From the NCBI GenBank assembly GCA_038248985.1, contig JBBRWV010000101.1, positions 1 to 14,079 on the forward strand: a stretch of DNA of 14,079 bases, read 5' to 3'. The position numbers and the translations under genes were made by a program. This DNA comes from JBBRWV01 sp038248985. Lineage in GTDB: Bacteria > Planctomycetota > Phycisphaerae > WQYP01. Every line of letters begins with the position of its first letter. Positions within the stretch are counted from its first letter, which is position 1. This document shows positions 1-9,486 of the stretch, one piece after another. The notes under the pieces are model-generated. The model was not told the DNA's origin, did no database searches, and saw nothing but the letters and a program-made list of their open reading frames with translations.

Positions 1-126
1 ACGCGGCTCGTATCGTCCTTGAAACTTATTCGCCATCCTAAGGCCTCCTTGCCCGCGTCGTAATTAGTCCTTTCAATGCATCGAACCACAGGCCCCTCTG
101 ACATGATATTATTTGACATTTATTGA

Positions 127-435
127 TGCGCCGGCCCTTACCCGCAGAGCAAGCTCCGAAGTGCGCTGGGACTTGCTTCCCCCGACATCAACTACATCGG
201 AAACTTTCGATTCCTTGGCGCGACCGACAATATTCGGAAGCGAGCAGAGCTCCCCGACAGTTACTTCAGTCGCTTGAAGGCAGGAGGGGTCAACATCGAG
301 AACCACCTGCTCATTCCAGAGTATGCGACTGACCCCAGCAAGTTGAAGTTCGATGTGGTCACGTATGAAGATTTTCGCACCCAGCGATTTGAGGCGTGCT
401 GGAATATTGCCAACCGGGTTGTGAATGCGCTGTAG
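127..435 (+). pseudogene. C-terminal remnant of a probable DUF262 (GmrSD-type) protein
   Basis: The frame is open from just after a TGA at 124-126 to a TAG at 433-435 and encodes about 102 residues with no plausible start codon near its beginning. It contains the segments YIGNFRFLGATDNIRKR, YFSRLKAGGVNIENHLL and a C-terminal WNIANRVVNAL. From memory this layout (NIRKR, then YF..LK, then HLL, then FR..R ending in VVN) resembles the extreme C-terminus of DUF262-domain proteins, a family that includes GmrSD-type modification-dependent restriction enzymes and is normally several hundred residues long. The N-terminal DUF262 domain is absent: all three upstream + frames are short and closed. I therefore read it as a decayed, 5'-truncated gene, not a functional protein. 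An unrelated short hypothetical is possible. The family assignment is a recollection, not a computed hit. Confidence 0.45.
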
Positions 436-813
436 TAACCTGAGGTGTGGGATGGGCTTATCATTTGGTATTCCACGACGATACGGCTATTCAGTGCTCT
501 TGGCGAGGTGCAAGGCGCAAATGGCAGCAGCGGTGAAGCAAATCCTGATATCTATCAATATCTGGTTCGAACTGGCTGGGATTACTATTCCGGTATGATT
601 GTGGTGCCATTTGGGACTCCTTTCAACAGCATTATGCTGTCCGTCCTGCGCGCCCACCATTCGTGGGGAAGCCCAAAGTCCTCCTCTCAACGAAGATGTT
701 ATGTTCACTGAACATACACATCTCGATACTGCGGTAACCATTTCAACGCTATTTGATTTAAGAATGAGTAAACAAAACTGATGGAATATTTTCGGTTCAA
801 TGGGGTTTCATTT
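436..813. other. Gene-poor stretch with no convincing coding sequence
   Basis: No recognisable gene lies here. A plus frame at 445-711 (88 residues) and several overlapping frames are open, but none has a recognisable motif or a good ribosome binding site. On the minus strand a 39-codon frame at 491-610 starts MAPQSYRNSNPSQF and is preceded by a near-perfect AAAGGAG six bases before its ATG. It may be a small gene or the start of a broken one, but nothing supports a product. Base composition is more balanced than in the rest of the window, in keeping with the decayed frame upstream. A 17-base palindrome at 700-716 is listed separately. Confidence 0.5.
700..716. promoter_or_regulatory. Perfect 8+1+8 palindrome, possible operator
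   Basis: The sequence TATGTTCACTGAACATA is an exact inverted repeat of eight bases around a central C. It has the size and symmetry of a dimeric repressor site (TetR- or LexA-like in form only) and lies 98 bases before the start of the small gene at 814. There is no T-run after it, so it is not a terminator. No matching regulator gene is visible nearby. Confidence 0.35.
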
Positions 814-1338
814 ATGAAGAACAGAACGACGAAAAAAATATTTCTCGGGGCATTTACATTGGCTTCGCTCTTTCTGGCTGCCTGCTCAGTTGTGTCTACT
901 CATCGTTTGATATCGTTATCGTGTCGTAGTGGCAATTCGCTCTGGGAATTGTCTATTTACAAATGGAAGCAGCAATTCAGACATACTGACGTTACATCAA
1001 CGGGGGTGAATTATCCTCTTGAGTTTTGGATGGATAATGTTAAGGATGAACGACCGAAATCGCGAATAACAAAAAATCTGTCTGCTTCTCAAATTTGGAA
1101 TTTTGGTGCTGAAAGCGAAGACTCGCGGGTATTTGCTGAGTCCTTTCTGGGCGTGGACTATATATTGGGTGGCTATACCGAAATGGCTACACCGTTTCCC
1201 ACTGCCTTTTGTGCGGTCTACGTCATTCGATGGACCGTATTCCATGATTTTGTCTATTTGTTTATTGGAAGTATTGGCTTATATTATTTGTGCCTAAAAA
1301 TTGCTGGTTACAGAAAGCTAAGGTCGGGTTGTCTATGA
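814..1338 (+). CDS. Hypothetical small membrane or lipoprotein
   Basis: I do not recognise the function. The 174-residue product starts MKNRTTKKIFLGAF, a basic N-terminus followed by a hydrophobic segment ending LFLAACSVVS. This could be a lipoprotein signal (lipobox LAAC) or an N-terminal anchor. Near the C-terminus, DFVYLFIGSIGLYYLCLKI looks like a transmembrane helix, followed by the basic tail YRKLRSGCL. An N-terminal hydrophobic segment, a polar middle and a C-terminal helix with a basic tail resemble a family of small two-helix proteins that I recall as abundant in planctomycetes, many ending in a CGYD-type zinc motif. Here the frame stops where that motif would begin. The frame is open from an ATG at 781, but 814 is preferred because a GGGG lies about ten bases upstream and the signal follows directly. 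Base composition is less G-skewed than in downstream genes. Confidence 0.5.
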   Translation: MKNRTTKKIFLGAFTLASLFLAACSVVSTHRLISLSCRSGNSLWELSIYKWKQQFRHTDVTSTGVNYPLEFWMDNVKDERPKSRITKNLSASQIWNFGAESEDSRVFAESFLGVDYILGGYTEMATPFPTAFCAVYVIRWTVFHDFVYLFIGSIGLYYLCLKIAGYRKLRSGCL

Positions 1339-1358
1339 CGTCGAGATCTGATTGGTGG

Positions 1359-1376
1359 AAAAGCCAAAAGTTTGGC
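1359..1376 (-). terminator. Possible weak terminator after the sugar kinase gene
   Basis: Read on the minus strand, GCCAA pairs with TTGGC across a four-base ACTT loop and is followed directly by TTTT. It lies 11 bases past the stop codon of the kinase gene. The short stem and short T-run make it a weak candidate. Confidence 0.4.
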
Positions 1377-1387
1377 GAGAGAAGTGT

Positions 1388-2347
1388 TTAGGCGGATGCT
1401 AGTTTTTGGGTGATGATGCGGGGGGCGATATTTTGGATTTCTTCTGGGGTGAGGGCTTCGAGGGAGGGGGAGAGGGCGCGGGCGGTGGCGAGGGCGACGG
1501 CGGTGCGGAGGGCGGATTCGAGGTTGCTGCCGGCGGCGAATTCGGCGATGAAGCCGGCGAGGAGGTGGTCGCCGCAGCCGACGGTGCGGACGACGGTGTC
1601 GGCGGGGTCGGGCGGGGCGGAGGCGGACCAGAGGCCGTTTTGGTTGAGAAGGAGGGCACCGTCGGGGCCGCGGCTGATGAGGATATGGTCGACTTTGTGG
1701 AGGAGTGGTCGGGCTTTGGCGGCGATGGCGATGGGGTCATTGGTGAGGGCGGTGCCGAGGAGTTCGGCGAGTTCAGCGAGGTTGGGTTTGATGAGCCAGA
1801 GTTTGTGTTTGACGAGTTCAGCGAGGGCGGGACCGGAGGCATCGACGGCGAGGAGGGCACCGGCGGCGCGGGCGTGTTGGACGATTTGGGCGTAGCGCTG
1901 GGGGGTGATGCCTTCGCAGAGGCTGCCGGAGAAGATGGCGGTGTCACCGGGCCTTAGGTCATGGGTGAGTTTTTTTTCGAGGAGGTCGATTTCGGCTTCG
2001 ACGATGGTGAAGCCGCGGTTGCGGAGGTGGGTTTCGATATGACGTTGGGAGTCGAGGATGGTGATATTTTCGCGGGTTTTGCCGCCGACTTCGATGAAGT
2101 GGCAGAGGATGCGACCGGGTCCGCATTCGAGGAGTTGGTTGTGGAAGAATTCGACTTCATGGGTGCCGATGAAGCCGGTGGCGATGGAATCGGAGCCGAG
2201 TTGGGCGAGAGCGCGGGAGACGTTGGGGGCTTTACCGGCGGCGAGGCGGGCGATTTCGCGGACTTGCTGGTGGCCGCCGATGTGGAAGTCGGGGCATTCG
2301 AGGACGCGGTCGATGGCGGGGTTGAGGGCGATGGTGAGGAGGGACAT
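1388..2347 (-). CDS. 1-phosphofructokinase / tagatose-6-phosphate kinase family (PfkB fold)
   Basis: The 319-residue protein belongs to the PfkB (ribokinase-like) sugar kinases, in the branch that phosphorylates fructose 1-phosphate or tagatose 6-phosphate with ATP in the cytoplasm. Visible marks are NPAID at 9-13, the substrate loop GKAPNVSRAL at 38-47, TRENITI at 91-97, the KPN motif at 187-189, and the nucleotide and anion-hole signature VGCGDHLLAGF at 256-266 with the catalytic base D260. Length is normal for the family (about 310). Two signature positions are unusual: the common GAGDS reads GCGDH, and GKGINVS reads GKAPNVS. The start is supported by AAAGGA six bases before the ATG. It lies 123 bases downstream of copA on the same strand, probably co-transcribed. 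No phosphotransferase genes or sugar regulator are nearby, so the substrate cannot be fixed. Confidence 0.92.
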   Translation of the reverse strand: MSLLTIALNPAIDRVLECPDFHIGGHQQVREIARLAAGKAPNVSRALAQLGSDSIATGFIGTHEVEFFHNQLLECGPGRILCHFIEVGGKTRENITILDSQRHIETHLRNRGFTIVEAEIDLLEKKLTHDLRPGDTAIFSGSLCEGITPQRYAQIVQHARAAGALLAVDASGPALAELVKHKLWLIKPNLAELAELLGTALTNDPIAIAAKARPLLHKVDHILISRGPDGALLLNQNGLWSASAPPDPADTVVRTVGCGDHLLAGFIAEFAAGSNLESALRTAVALATARALSPSLEALTPEEIQNIAPRIITQKLASA

Positions 2348-2470
2348 GGGGTTCCTTTGCGTGGGGGTGGCAGGGGTCAGGGTGAGGGGCCAGGTGGGGA
2401 GAAGCAGGAAGTGGGTATGAAGTTAGGATTACGGAGATGGGGGGAAGAAGCAAGGGGGAAGTTCGGGGAA

Positions 2471-4771
<2,301 letters not shown>

Positions 4772-4795
4772 ACGTATAAGTGTAGCCGAAGAAAT

Positions 4796-4819
4796 GGGGG
4801 GAGGGTTGGGCGGGGTGGG
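4796..4819 (+). other. G-quadruplex-forming motif between divergent genes
   Basis: Five G-tracts (GGGGGG, GGG, GGG, GGGG, GGG) separated by one- or two-base loops lie in the 131-base gap between copA (minus) and the gene at 4903 (plus). This satisfies the usual four-tract quadruplex rule. It sits 25-48 bases upstream of the copA ATG, where a promoter would be expected. The + strand is G-rich throughout this region, so it may be a by-product of base skew rather than a regulatory element. Confidence 0.5.
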
Positions 4820-4902
4820 AAAGTTGGCGGAAGATGGTGGAAAGTGGGGGTGGGTGGTGGTAGGGTTCGCGAATCAATGACATTTTACAGAAGGAGTTTT
4901 CT

Positions 4903-6450
4903 ATGGGCGGCGGCGTTGAGTTTATTTTTATAGTTTTGATGATGTTGGGGCAGGCGGGGCAGGACATGCTGGATTTTGTGAGCACGGACGCTTATTGGGC
5001 GCAGAAGAATGTGAAAGTGACGGTGGAGCAGTTGCGGCAGGATGCGGGGCCGGACGCGAAAGTGGAGAGCATTGAGAAGGAACTCAAGGTGCTGGAGAAC
5101 CCGGAGTTTGCGGTGCGGGACGCGGCGCGGAAGAAGATTTTGGCGATGGGGCCGGGAGTGATTGAGAATTTGAAGCCGGCGATGGAATCGAAGGATGAAG
5201 AGGTGGCGCTGGCGGCGAAGGGGATCGTGGATGAGTTGACGACGCATGCACAGGCGCGGTCGATACGGCGGTTGATGGCGATACGGACGCTGGGGGAGAA
5301 GAAGGATAAGGATTCGCTGCCGCTGTTGAGGCAGATGGCGACGTCAAAAGAGCCGTTTGTGGCGGATTACGCGAATCGAGCGATGGGGCTGATTGAGGGG
5401 AAGGCGTGGAAGCGTGCGGTGGATGACACGGGGTTGGCGGCGGATCTTGCGGCGTTGCCCAAGAACACGGGGATGGTGGGGCAGGTGCGGACGCTGGTGG
5501 GGACGAAGACGTTGCGGCTGGATGATTTGCTGGCGACGATGGGTGAAGGGGGGCCCGGTGGGGAAGGGATGGCGGAACGGAAGGCGGAAATCGCCAAGAC
5601 GTTGCCAAAGATGAAGTTGAAGATGACAAAAGGGGTGGTGGATTTTGCGGAGAAGTTGGGGAATGTGCGTCTGGATTCGCTGACGGTGGCGGCGTCGGAG
5701 GATGTGGGAGAAAACAAGGGCTGGGCGGCGTTTTCGTTGCGTGGGCAGATGTCGATTGCGAATTTGCTTACGGTGTTGGAGTCGATGGATGAATCGATGA
5801 AGGGGAAAGTGGAGGAGGTGGAGGGGATGAAGGTGTTGCGTGTGGAGCGTTCGATGGTGCTGCTGCTGGTATCGGAACAGCATGTGATATTCGTGGGGGG
5901 GCCGGATGAGGAGAATGTGGATGCGGGGGTGAAGGCGATTGCCAAAGGAATCAAGACGGGCAAAGGGGAGGACGGTGGTCTGGCGGCCAATGAGAAGACG
6001 CAGGCGTTGTTGAAGGGGGTGGACACGCAGGCGGCGATTTGGGCGGTGGGGCGTTTGAGCGACGACATGAAGAAGGAAGACGTCTTTGGTGCGTATGACG
6101 ATTTCCAGCTGACGACGAAGGTGGAAAAAGGAACGATTCAGTACACGGTAAAGGCGACCGGACCGGATGCGGAGAAGATCAAGGATGCCATGACGAAGAT
6201 GAATGAAGAGATGGCCCGAGGCGTCAAGCAGATGGAGGAAATGATGCCGAAGGCGACGGTGGATATGATGAAATCGGTGAAGATTGTGGCGGAGGGGAAG
6301 ACGGCGACGCTGAGCGGTTTTGTGAGTATGGAGGGGCTGGTGGGAACGATGAGTCAAATGATAGGAATGTTCATGTATATAGGTGGTGACGAGATGCCCG
6401 GGGCGGTGGAGGGCGTCGGGCCGGATATGGAGAGAGCAGCGGAGAATTGA
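4903..6450 (+). CDS. Secreted HEAT-like hypothetical protein
   Basis: I do not recognise a specific family. The 515-residue protein has a hydrophobic N-terminus (FIFIVLMMLGQAGQ) that could act as an export signal, although no basic residue precedes it. Residues about 55-155 look like two or three degenerate HEAT/armadillo repeats: a segment around RDAARKKILAMGPGVI, another around ALAAKGIVDELTTHAQA, and SLPLLRQMATSKEPFVADYA. The remainder alternates predicted strands and helices without a known motif. The last 90 or so residues are very rich in methionine, about 15 in all, including pairs in QMEEMMPK and VDMMKS. The start is firm: AGAAGGAG lies six bases before the ATG. It diverges from copA and ends in a shared bidirectional terminator. 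A link to copper through the methionines is only a speculation, since strong G-skew also favours ATG codons. Confidence 0.85.
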   Translation: MGGGVEFIFIVLMMLGQAGQDMLDFVSTDAYWAQKNVKVTVEQLRQDAGPDAKVESIEKELKVLENPEFAVRDAARKKILAMGPGVIENLKPAMESKDEEVALAAKGIVDELTTHAQARSIRRLMAIRTLGEKKDKDSLPLLRQMATSKEPFVADYANRAMGLIEGKAWKRAVDDTGLAADLAALPKNTGMVGQVRTLVGTKTLRLDDLLATMGEGGPGGEGMAERKAEIAKTLPKMKLKMTKGVVDFAEKLGNVRLDSLTVAASEDVGENKGWAAFSLRGQMSIANLLTVLESMDESMKGKVEEVEGMKVLRVERSMVLLLVSEQHVIFVGGPDEENVDAGVKAIAKGIKTGKGEDGGLAANEKTQALLKGVDTQAAIWAVGRLSDDMKKEDVFGAYDDFQLTTKVEKGTIQYTVKATGPDAEKIKDAMTKMNEEMARGVKQMEEMMPKATVDMMKSVKIVAEGKTATLSGFVSMEGLVGTMSQMIGMFMYIGGDEMPGAVEGVGPDMERAAEN

Positions 6451-6472
6451 GGGGATTGAGGTTTGGAAAACG

Positions 6473-6513
6473 AAAAAGGGCCGGCCTGTGATGGGCCGGC
6501 CCTGGTTTTTTTT
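6473..6513. terminator. Bidirectional intrinsic terminator between convergent genes
   Basis: GGGCCGGCC (6478-6486) pairs with GGCCGGCCC (6494-6502) across a seven-base loop. Eight T residues follow at 6506-6513 for the plus-strand gene, and five A residues at 6473-6477 supply a T-run for transcripts coming from the minus side. It lies between two convergent stop codons (6450 and 6527) and probably serves both. Confidence 0.9.
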
Positions 6514-6526
6514 GCGGGTGCTTTGA

Positions 6527-7942
6527 TTATTTGGTGAGGTCAACGCGGCAGACCTGGGTTTCGGCGTTGGGGAGGGTGACGACGAAGACGAGTTCCTTGA
6601 GGTCGGGTTTTTCTTCTTCTTTTTTCAGCAGTTGGAGGAACTGTTTCTGGTCGTCGACGGGCTGGTCGTTGATCTTGGTGATGAGGACGCCGGCGCGGAG
6701 GGGTGTGGAGCCGAGGCTGGCAGGGGTGCCTTGCTTGACGAGGACGACCATGACGCCTTTGGTGTCCTGGGGGAGTTTTCGGGCATAGGCGTCGGCGAAG
6801 ACGAGGTCGCGGGTGGAGATGCCGATTTTGGGGGAGAAGGTGAGAGGCAATTCGGGGGCGGTTTTGGGGGAGGTGCCGAGTTTGACTTTGATTTCGACCT
6901 TGGTTTGGCCGTGGTCGCGAAGGACGGCGAGTTTGATTTCATCGCCGGGCTGGTGTTTTTCGAGGGCGCGGGAGAAGTGGGTGACCATGAGGTCGGGGAC
7001 GGGGGAGGTGGAGAAGGGGGTGCCGTCGATAGAGGTGATGACGTCGCCGGTTTTGAGGCCGGCCTTGTCGGCGGCTTCGTTGGGGATGACGGAGCCGATT
7101 TGGACGGCGACGGGTTGTGCGATGCCGAAGTGCGTGCGGACTTCTTCTTCGAGGCCGGTCATGCCGTCGATGCCGATCCAGGGTCGGCGTGATTCGAAGG
7201 GTTTGGTGGGGATGTCCTTGAAGACGTCTTTCATGTCGTCCCAGACGATGTAGATGCCGGACTGGTCGGCGTCGGTGATTTCGACGGGGCGGATGCCGGT
7301 GGAGTCGCGGAGGATCATGGCTTCGGGCTGGGGCGGGTAGGTGAAGCCGATGAGGTCGCCGGATTGGCGGTCAAAGACGGGGCTGTTGGCGCGGGTGAGG
7401 CCGAAGGAGCCGGTGCCGGCGAGTTTGTGAGTGACGGTGATGAGGGCCTTGTTGGCGGAGACGCCGACGTAGGGTTCGTAGCCGCCGGATTTGGAGAGTC
7501 GACCGACGGAGAAGACATCGCGGCCGAGTTTGGTATCGGCGGTGTGGGAGGTGTCGAGGACGGCGACGCCATCGAGGGGTTTATCGGCTTTGAGGAAAGC
7601 GAAGACGCGGTCCTGGGTGCGGCCGAGGAATTTGACGGGGATGGAGGCGAAGTTTTTCTGGGGGAGGCGGACCTTGATGTCTTTGATGTAGTCGCGGGGG
7701 ATGCTTTCGTTGATGAGGGAGCCGCTGATGAGGATGACGCCATCGGCATGGATGAGGATGCCCTGGCCGGATTCTTCGCGGGCGACATTTTCATTGCGGA
7801 GGGTGTATTCAACGATGACGAGGGATTTGGCGACTTCCTGGGCCTTGGCGTCGATATCGACTTGGGCGCGGGCGGGGGTGGCGGTGAAAGTGGCGAGGGC
7901 GGCGGCGATGAGGAGGGTGTTGACGAAGGGACGGGTTTGCAT
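6527..7942 (-). CDS. HtrA-like PDZ protein, probable pseudoprotease
   Basis: The 471-residue exported protein has a signal peptide (about 1-26, cut after TPARA), a trypsin-like domain (about 30-245) and two PDZ domains (about 252-355, with NEAADKAGLKTGDVITSIDG, and about 370-450, with LRAGVLITKINDQPVD). It matches the active HtrA just upstream in layout. However, where HtrA has its catalytic His this protein reads GSLIN (S75), where the Asp should be it reads RVFAFLKAD (V113), and NPGNSGGPL is reduced to RANSPVF. By manual alignment the His and Asp are gone and the oxyanion Gly-Gly is missing, so it probably binds substrates or regulates its neighbour without cutting. The frame is open to 8140, but 7942 is chosen because AAGGAT lies eight bases upstream and the signal peptide begins there. 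It is 88 bases downstream of htrA in the same direction, and ends at the bidirectional terminator. Confidence 0.87.
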   Translation of the reverse strand: MQTRPFVNTLLIAAALATFTATPARAQVDIDAKAQEVAKSLVIVEYTLRNENVAREESGQGILIHADGVILISGSLINESIPRDYIKDIKVRLPQKNFASIPVKFLGRTQDRVFAFLKADKPLDGVAVLDTSHTADTKLGRDVFSVGRLSKSGGYEPYVGVSANKALITVTHKLAGTGSFGLTRANSPVFDRQSGDLIGFTYPPQPEAMILRDSTGIRPVEITDADQSGIYIVWDDMKDVFKDIPTKPFESRRPWIGIDGMTGLEEEVRTHFGIAQPVAVQIGSVIPNEAADKAGLKTGDVITSIDGTPFSTSPVPDLMVTHFSRALEKHQPGDEIKLAVLRDHGQTKVEIKVKLGTSPKTAPELPLTFSPKIGISTRDLVFADAYARKLPQDTKGVMVVLVKQGTPASLGSTPLRAGVLITKINDQPVDDQKQFLQLLKKEEEKPDLKELVFVVTLPNAETQVCRVDLTK

Positions 7943-8030
7943 AAGTGGGATCCTTGTTGGGGGTGAGGGGATTTCAGTATAGGGAACCGGATAGGGAAGC
8001 AGGGGGCGAAGGGTTTCTCGCCCGGGGGCG

Positions 8031-9428
8031 TTAGTCTCCGGGTTTGATGACCTGGGTGAGTTCGCTGCGGTCGCGACGGATGGTGACGTCGATGGGTTTT
8101 TTGGTTTTTTTCCAGGCGTCGACGATTTTTTCGAGTTCATCGGCGTTGGTTACGATTTTGCCGGCGACTTTGAGAATGATGTCGCCATTGCGGAGGGTGG
8201 CGACATCGGCGGGGGAGCCGGCGCGGGCGCCGGTGATGAGCACGCCTTGCATGTAGGGGAGGCGGGCATCGCGGAGGTAGGCGCGGGTGAGGTTGCGGAC
8301 GGTGAGGCCCCAGCCGGGGATGCTTTGTTCTTCGGTGATGACGCTTTCGAGTTTTTCGGTGGTGACGGTGAGGGTGAGGGGATCGGTGCTGCCGGGGCGG
8401 CGGACGGTGAGTTTGATGGCGGCACCGACGGGGTAATCGGCCATGAGTTTGCGGGTGTGAGCGAGTTGCTCGGGGAAGCGGGCATTGGTGGGCTGGCCAT
8501 CGACAGCGAGCAGAATGTCTTCGGCCTTGAGGCCGGCGACGGCGGCGGGCGAGGCTTTTTCGACGGAGGCGACCATGACGCCCTTGTCGCCGGCGACATC
8601 GTAGTAGCGTTCGAGATCCTGCATGGGTTGGAGGACGACGCCGGTGTAGCTGCGGGAGACTTTGCCGGAGGCGAGGATTTCCTTGACGACTTGTTTGGCG
8701 GTGTTGATGGGGATGGCAAAGCCGAGGTTGTTGCCGGTGGGGGAGCCGCGGGTGTTGATGCCGATGACATCGCCGCGGAGGTTGATGAGTGGGCCGCCGG
8801 AGTTGCCGGGGTTGATGGCGGCATCCATCTGGATCCAGTTATTGAACCAGCCGGTTTCGTAGCCGTTGATGGTGGACTCATCGAAGAAGCGGTCGGTGTT
8901 GCTGACGATGCCCATGGTGACGGTGCGGGTGAGGCCATAGGGGGTGCCGACGGCGATGACGGGTTGGCCGAGTTGGACTTGTTGGGAGTCTCCGAGGACG
9001 GCGGGTTGGAAGGTGAGGCCTTTGCGTTTGACTTCGTCCATGTCGAGTTTGACGAGGGCGAGATCGGTCCAGTGATCGGAGCCGACGAGGGTGGCGCGGA
9101 CGTGCTCGAGATTGGCGAGGGTGATGTCGAGGCGTTTGGCGCGTCCGGCGACGTGGAAGTTGGTGAGGACATGCCCGTCATTGTCGATGATGACGCCGGA
9201 GCCGATGGAGCGCTCGGAGCGGAGCTGGCCCTGGACGTAGGTTTCGCGGACGACGTCGAGGCGAACGACAGTGGGGCTGATGCGTGAGGTGGCGTATTCG
9301 ACGGCGAAAGTGGGCTTGGTGTTGATGCGTGCTGGGTCTTTGGAGTTCAAATCGCAGGCGGTGAGCGAAGCGATGGCGAGCGAGAGAGTGAATACGCGAA
9401 CGACGGCAGGGGCGAGACGACAGTTCAT
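8031..9428 (-). CDS. htrA: HtrA/DegP-type serine protease, predicted lipoprotein
   Basis: This 465-residue envelope protease degrades or refolds misfolded periplasmic proteins. The N-terminus has a lipobox LTAC with lipid-bearing C25 followed by Asp, which in enteric bacteria keeps lipoproteins in the inner membrane. Whether that rule holds here is unknown. The trypsin-like domain keeps the whole triad: H92 in TNFHV, D122 in TDLALVKLD and S210 in NPGNSGGPL. Two PDZ domains follow: about 265-345 (SPAAVAGLKAEDILLAVDG) and about 370-455 (GSPADVATLRNGDIILKVAG). The start is supported by GGAG about nine bases upstream. It follows panC by 58 bases and precedes an inactive-looking paralogue by 88, all on the same strand. 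A six-base hairpin (8004-8023) lies just past its stop but has no T-run, so readthrough into the paralogue is likely. Confidence 0.96.
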   Translation of the reverse strand: MNCRLAPAVVRVFTLSLAIASLTACDLNSKDPARINTKPTFAVEYATSRISPTVVRLDVVRETYVQGQLRSERSIGSGVIIDNDGHVLTNFHVAGRAKRLDITLANLEHVRATLVGSDHWTDLALVKLDMDEVKRKGLTFQPAVLGDSQQVQLGQPVIAVGTPYGLTRTVTMGIVSNTDRFFDESTINGYETGWFNNWIQMDAAINPGNSGGPLINLRGDVIGINTRGSPTGNNLGFAIPINTAKQVVKEILASGKVSRSYTGVVLQPMQDLERYYDVAGDKGVMVASVEKASPAAVAGLKAEDILLAVDGQPTNARFPEQLAHTRKLMADYPVGAAIKLTVRRPGSTDPLTLTVTTEKLESVITEEQSIPGWGLTVRNLTRAYLRDARLPYMQGVLITGARAGSPADVATLRNGDIILKVAGKIVTNADELEKIVDAWKKTKKPIDVTIRRDRSELTQVIKPGD

Positions 9429-9486
9429 GGAGGGGGTTCTCCGAAAGGTTCAGGTAGTCTAGGACGTTGCCACGGGAGGGTGTGTG

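Noticed and set aside
1..126. End of an upstream gene (frame 3-41, AARIVLETYSPS)
   Set aside because: Only 12 codons are visible, with nothing to show it is coding.
5344..6543. 399-codon minus frame opposite the HEAT-like gene
   Set aside because: His/Arg/Leu-rich translation without motifs. The plus frame has a proper ribosome site, HEAT-like repeats and a terminator.
8004..8023. Hairpin GGGCGA/TCGCCC past the htrA stop as a terminator
   Set aside because: No T-run on the minus strand; at most an mRNA-stabilising stem.
8247..9287. 346-codon plus frame opposite htrA
   Set aside because: Gly/Asp/Glu/Ala-rich shadow. The minus frame holds the complete HtrA catalytic triad and PDZ domains.
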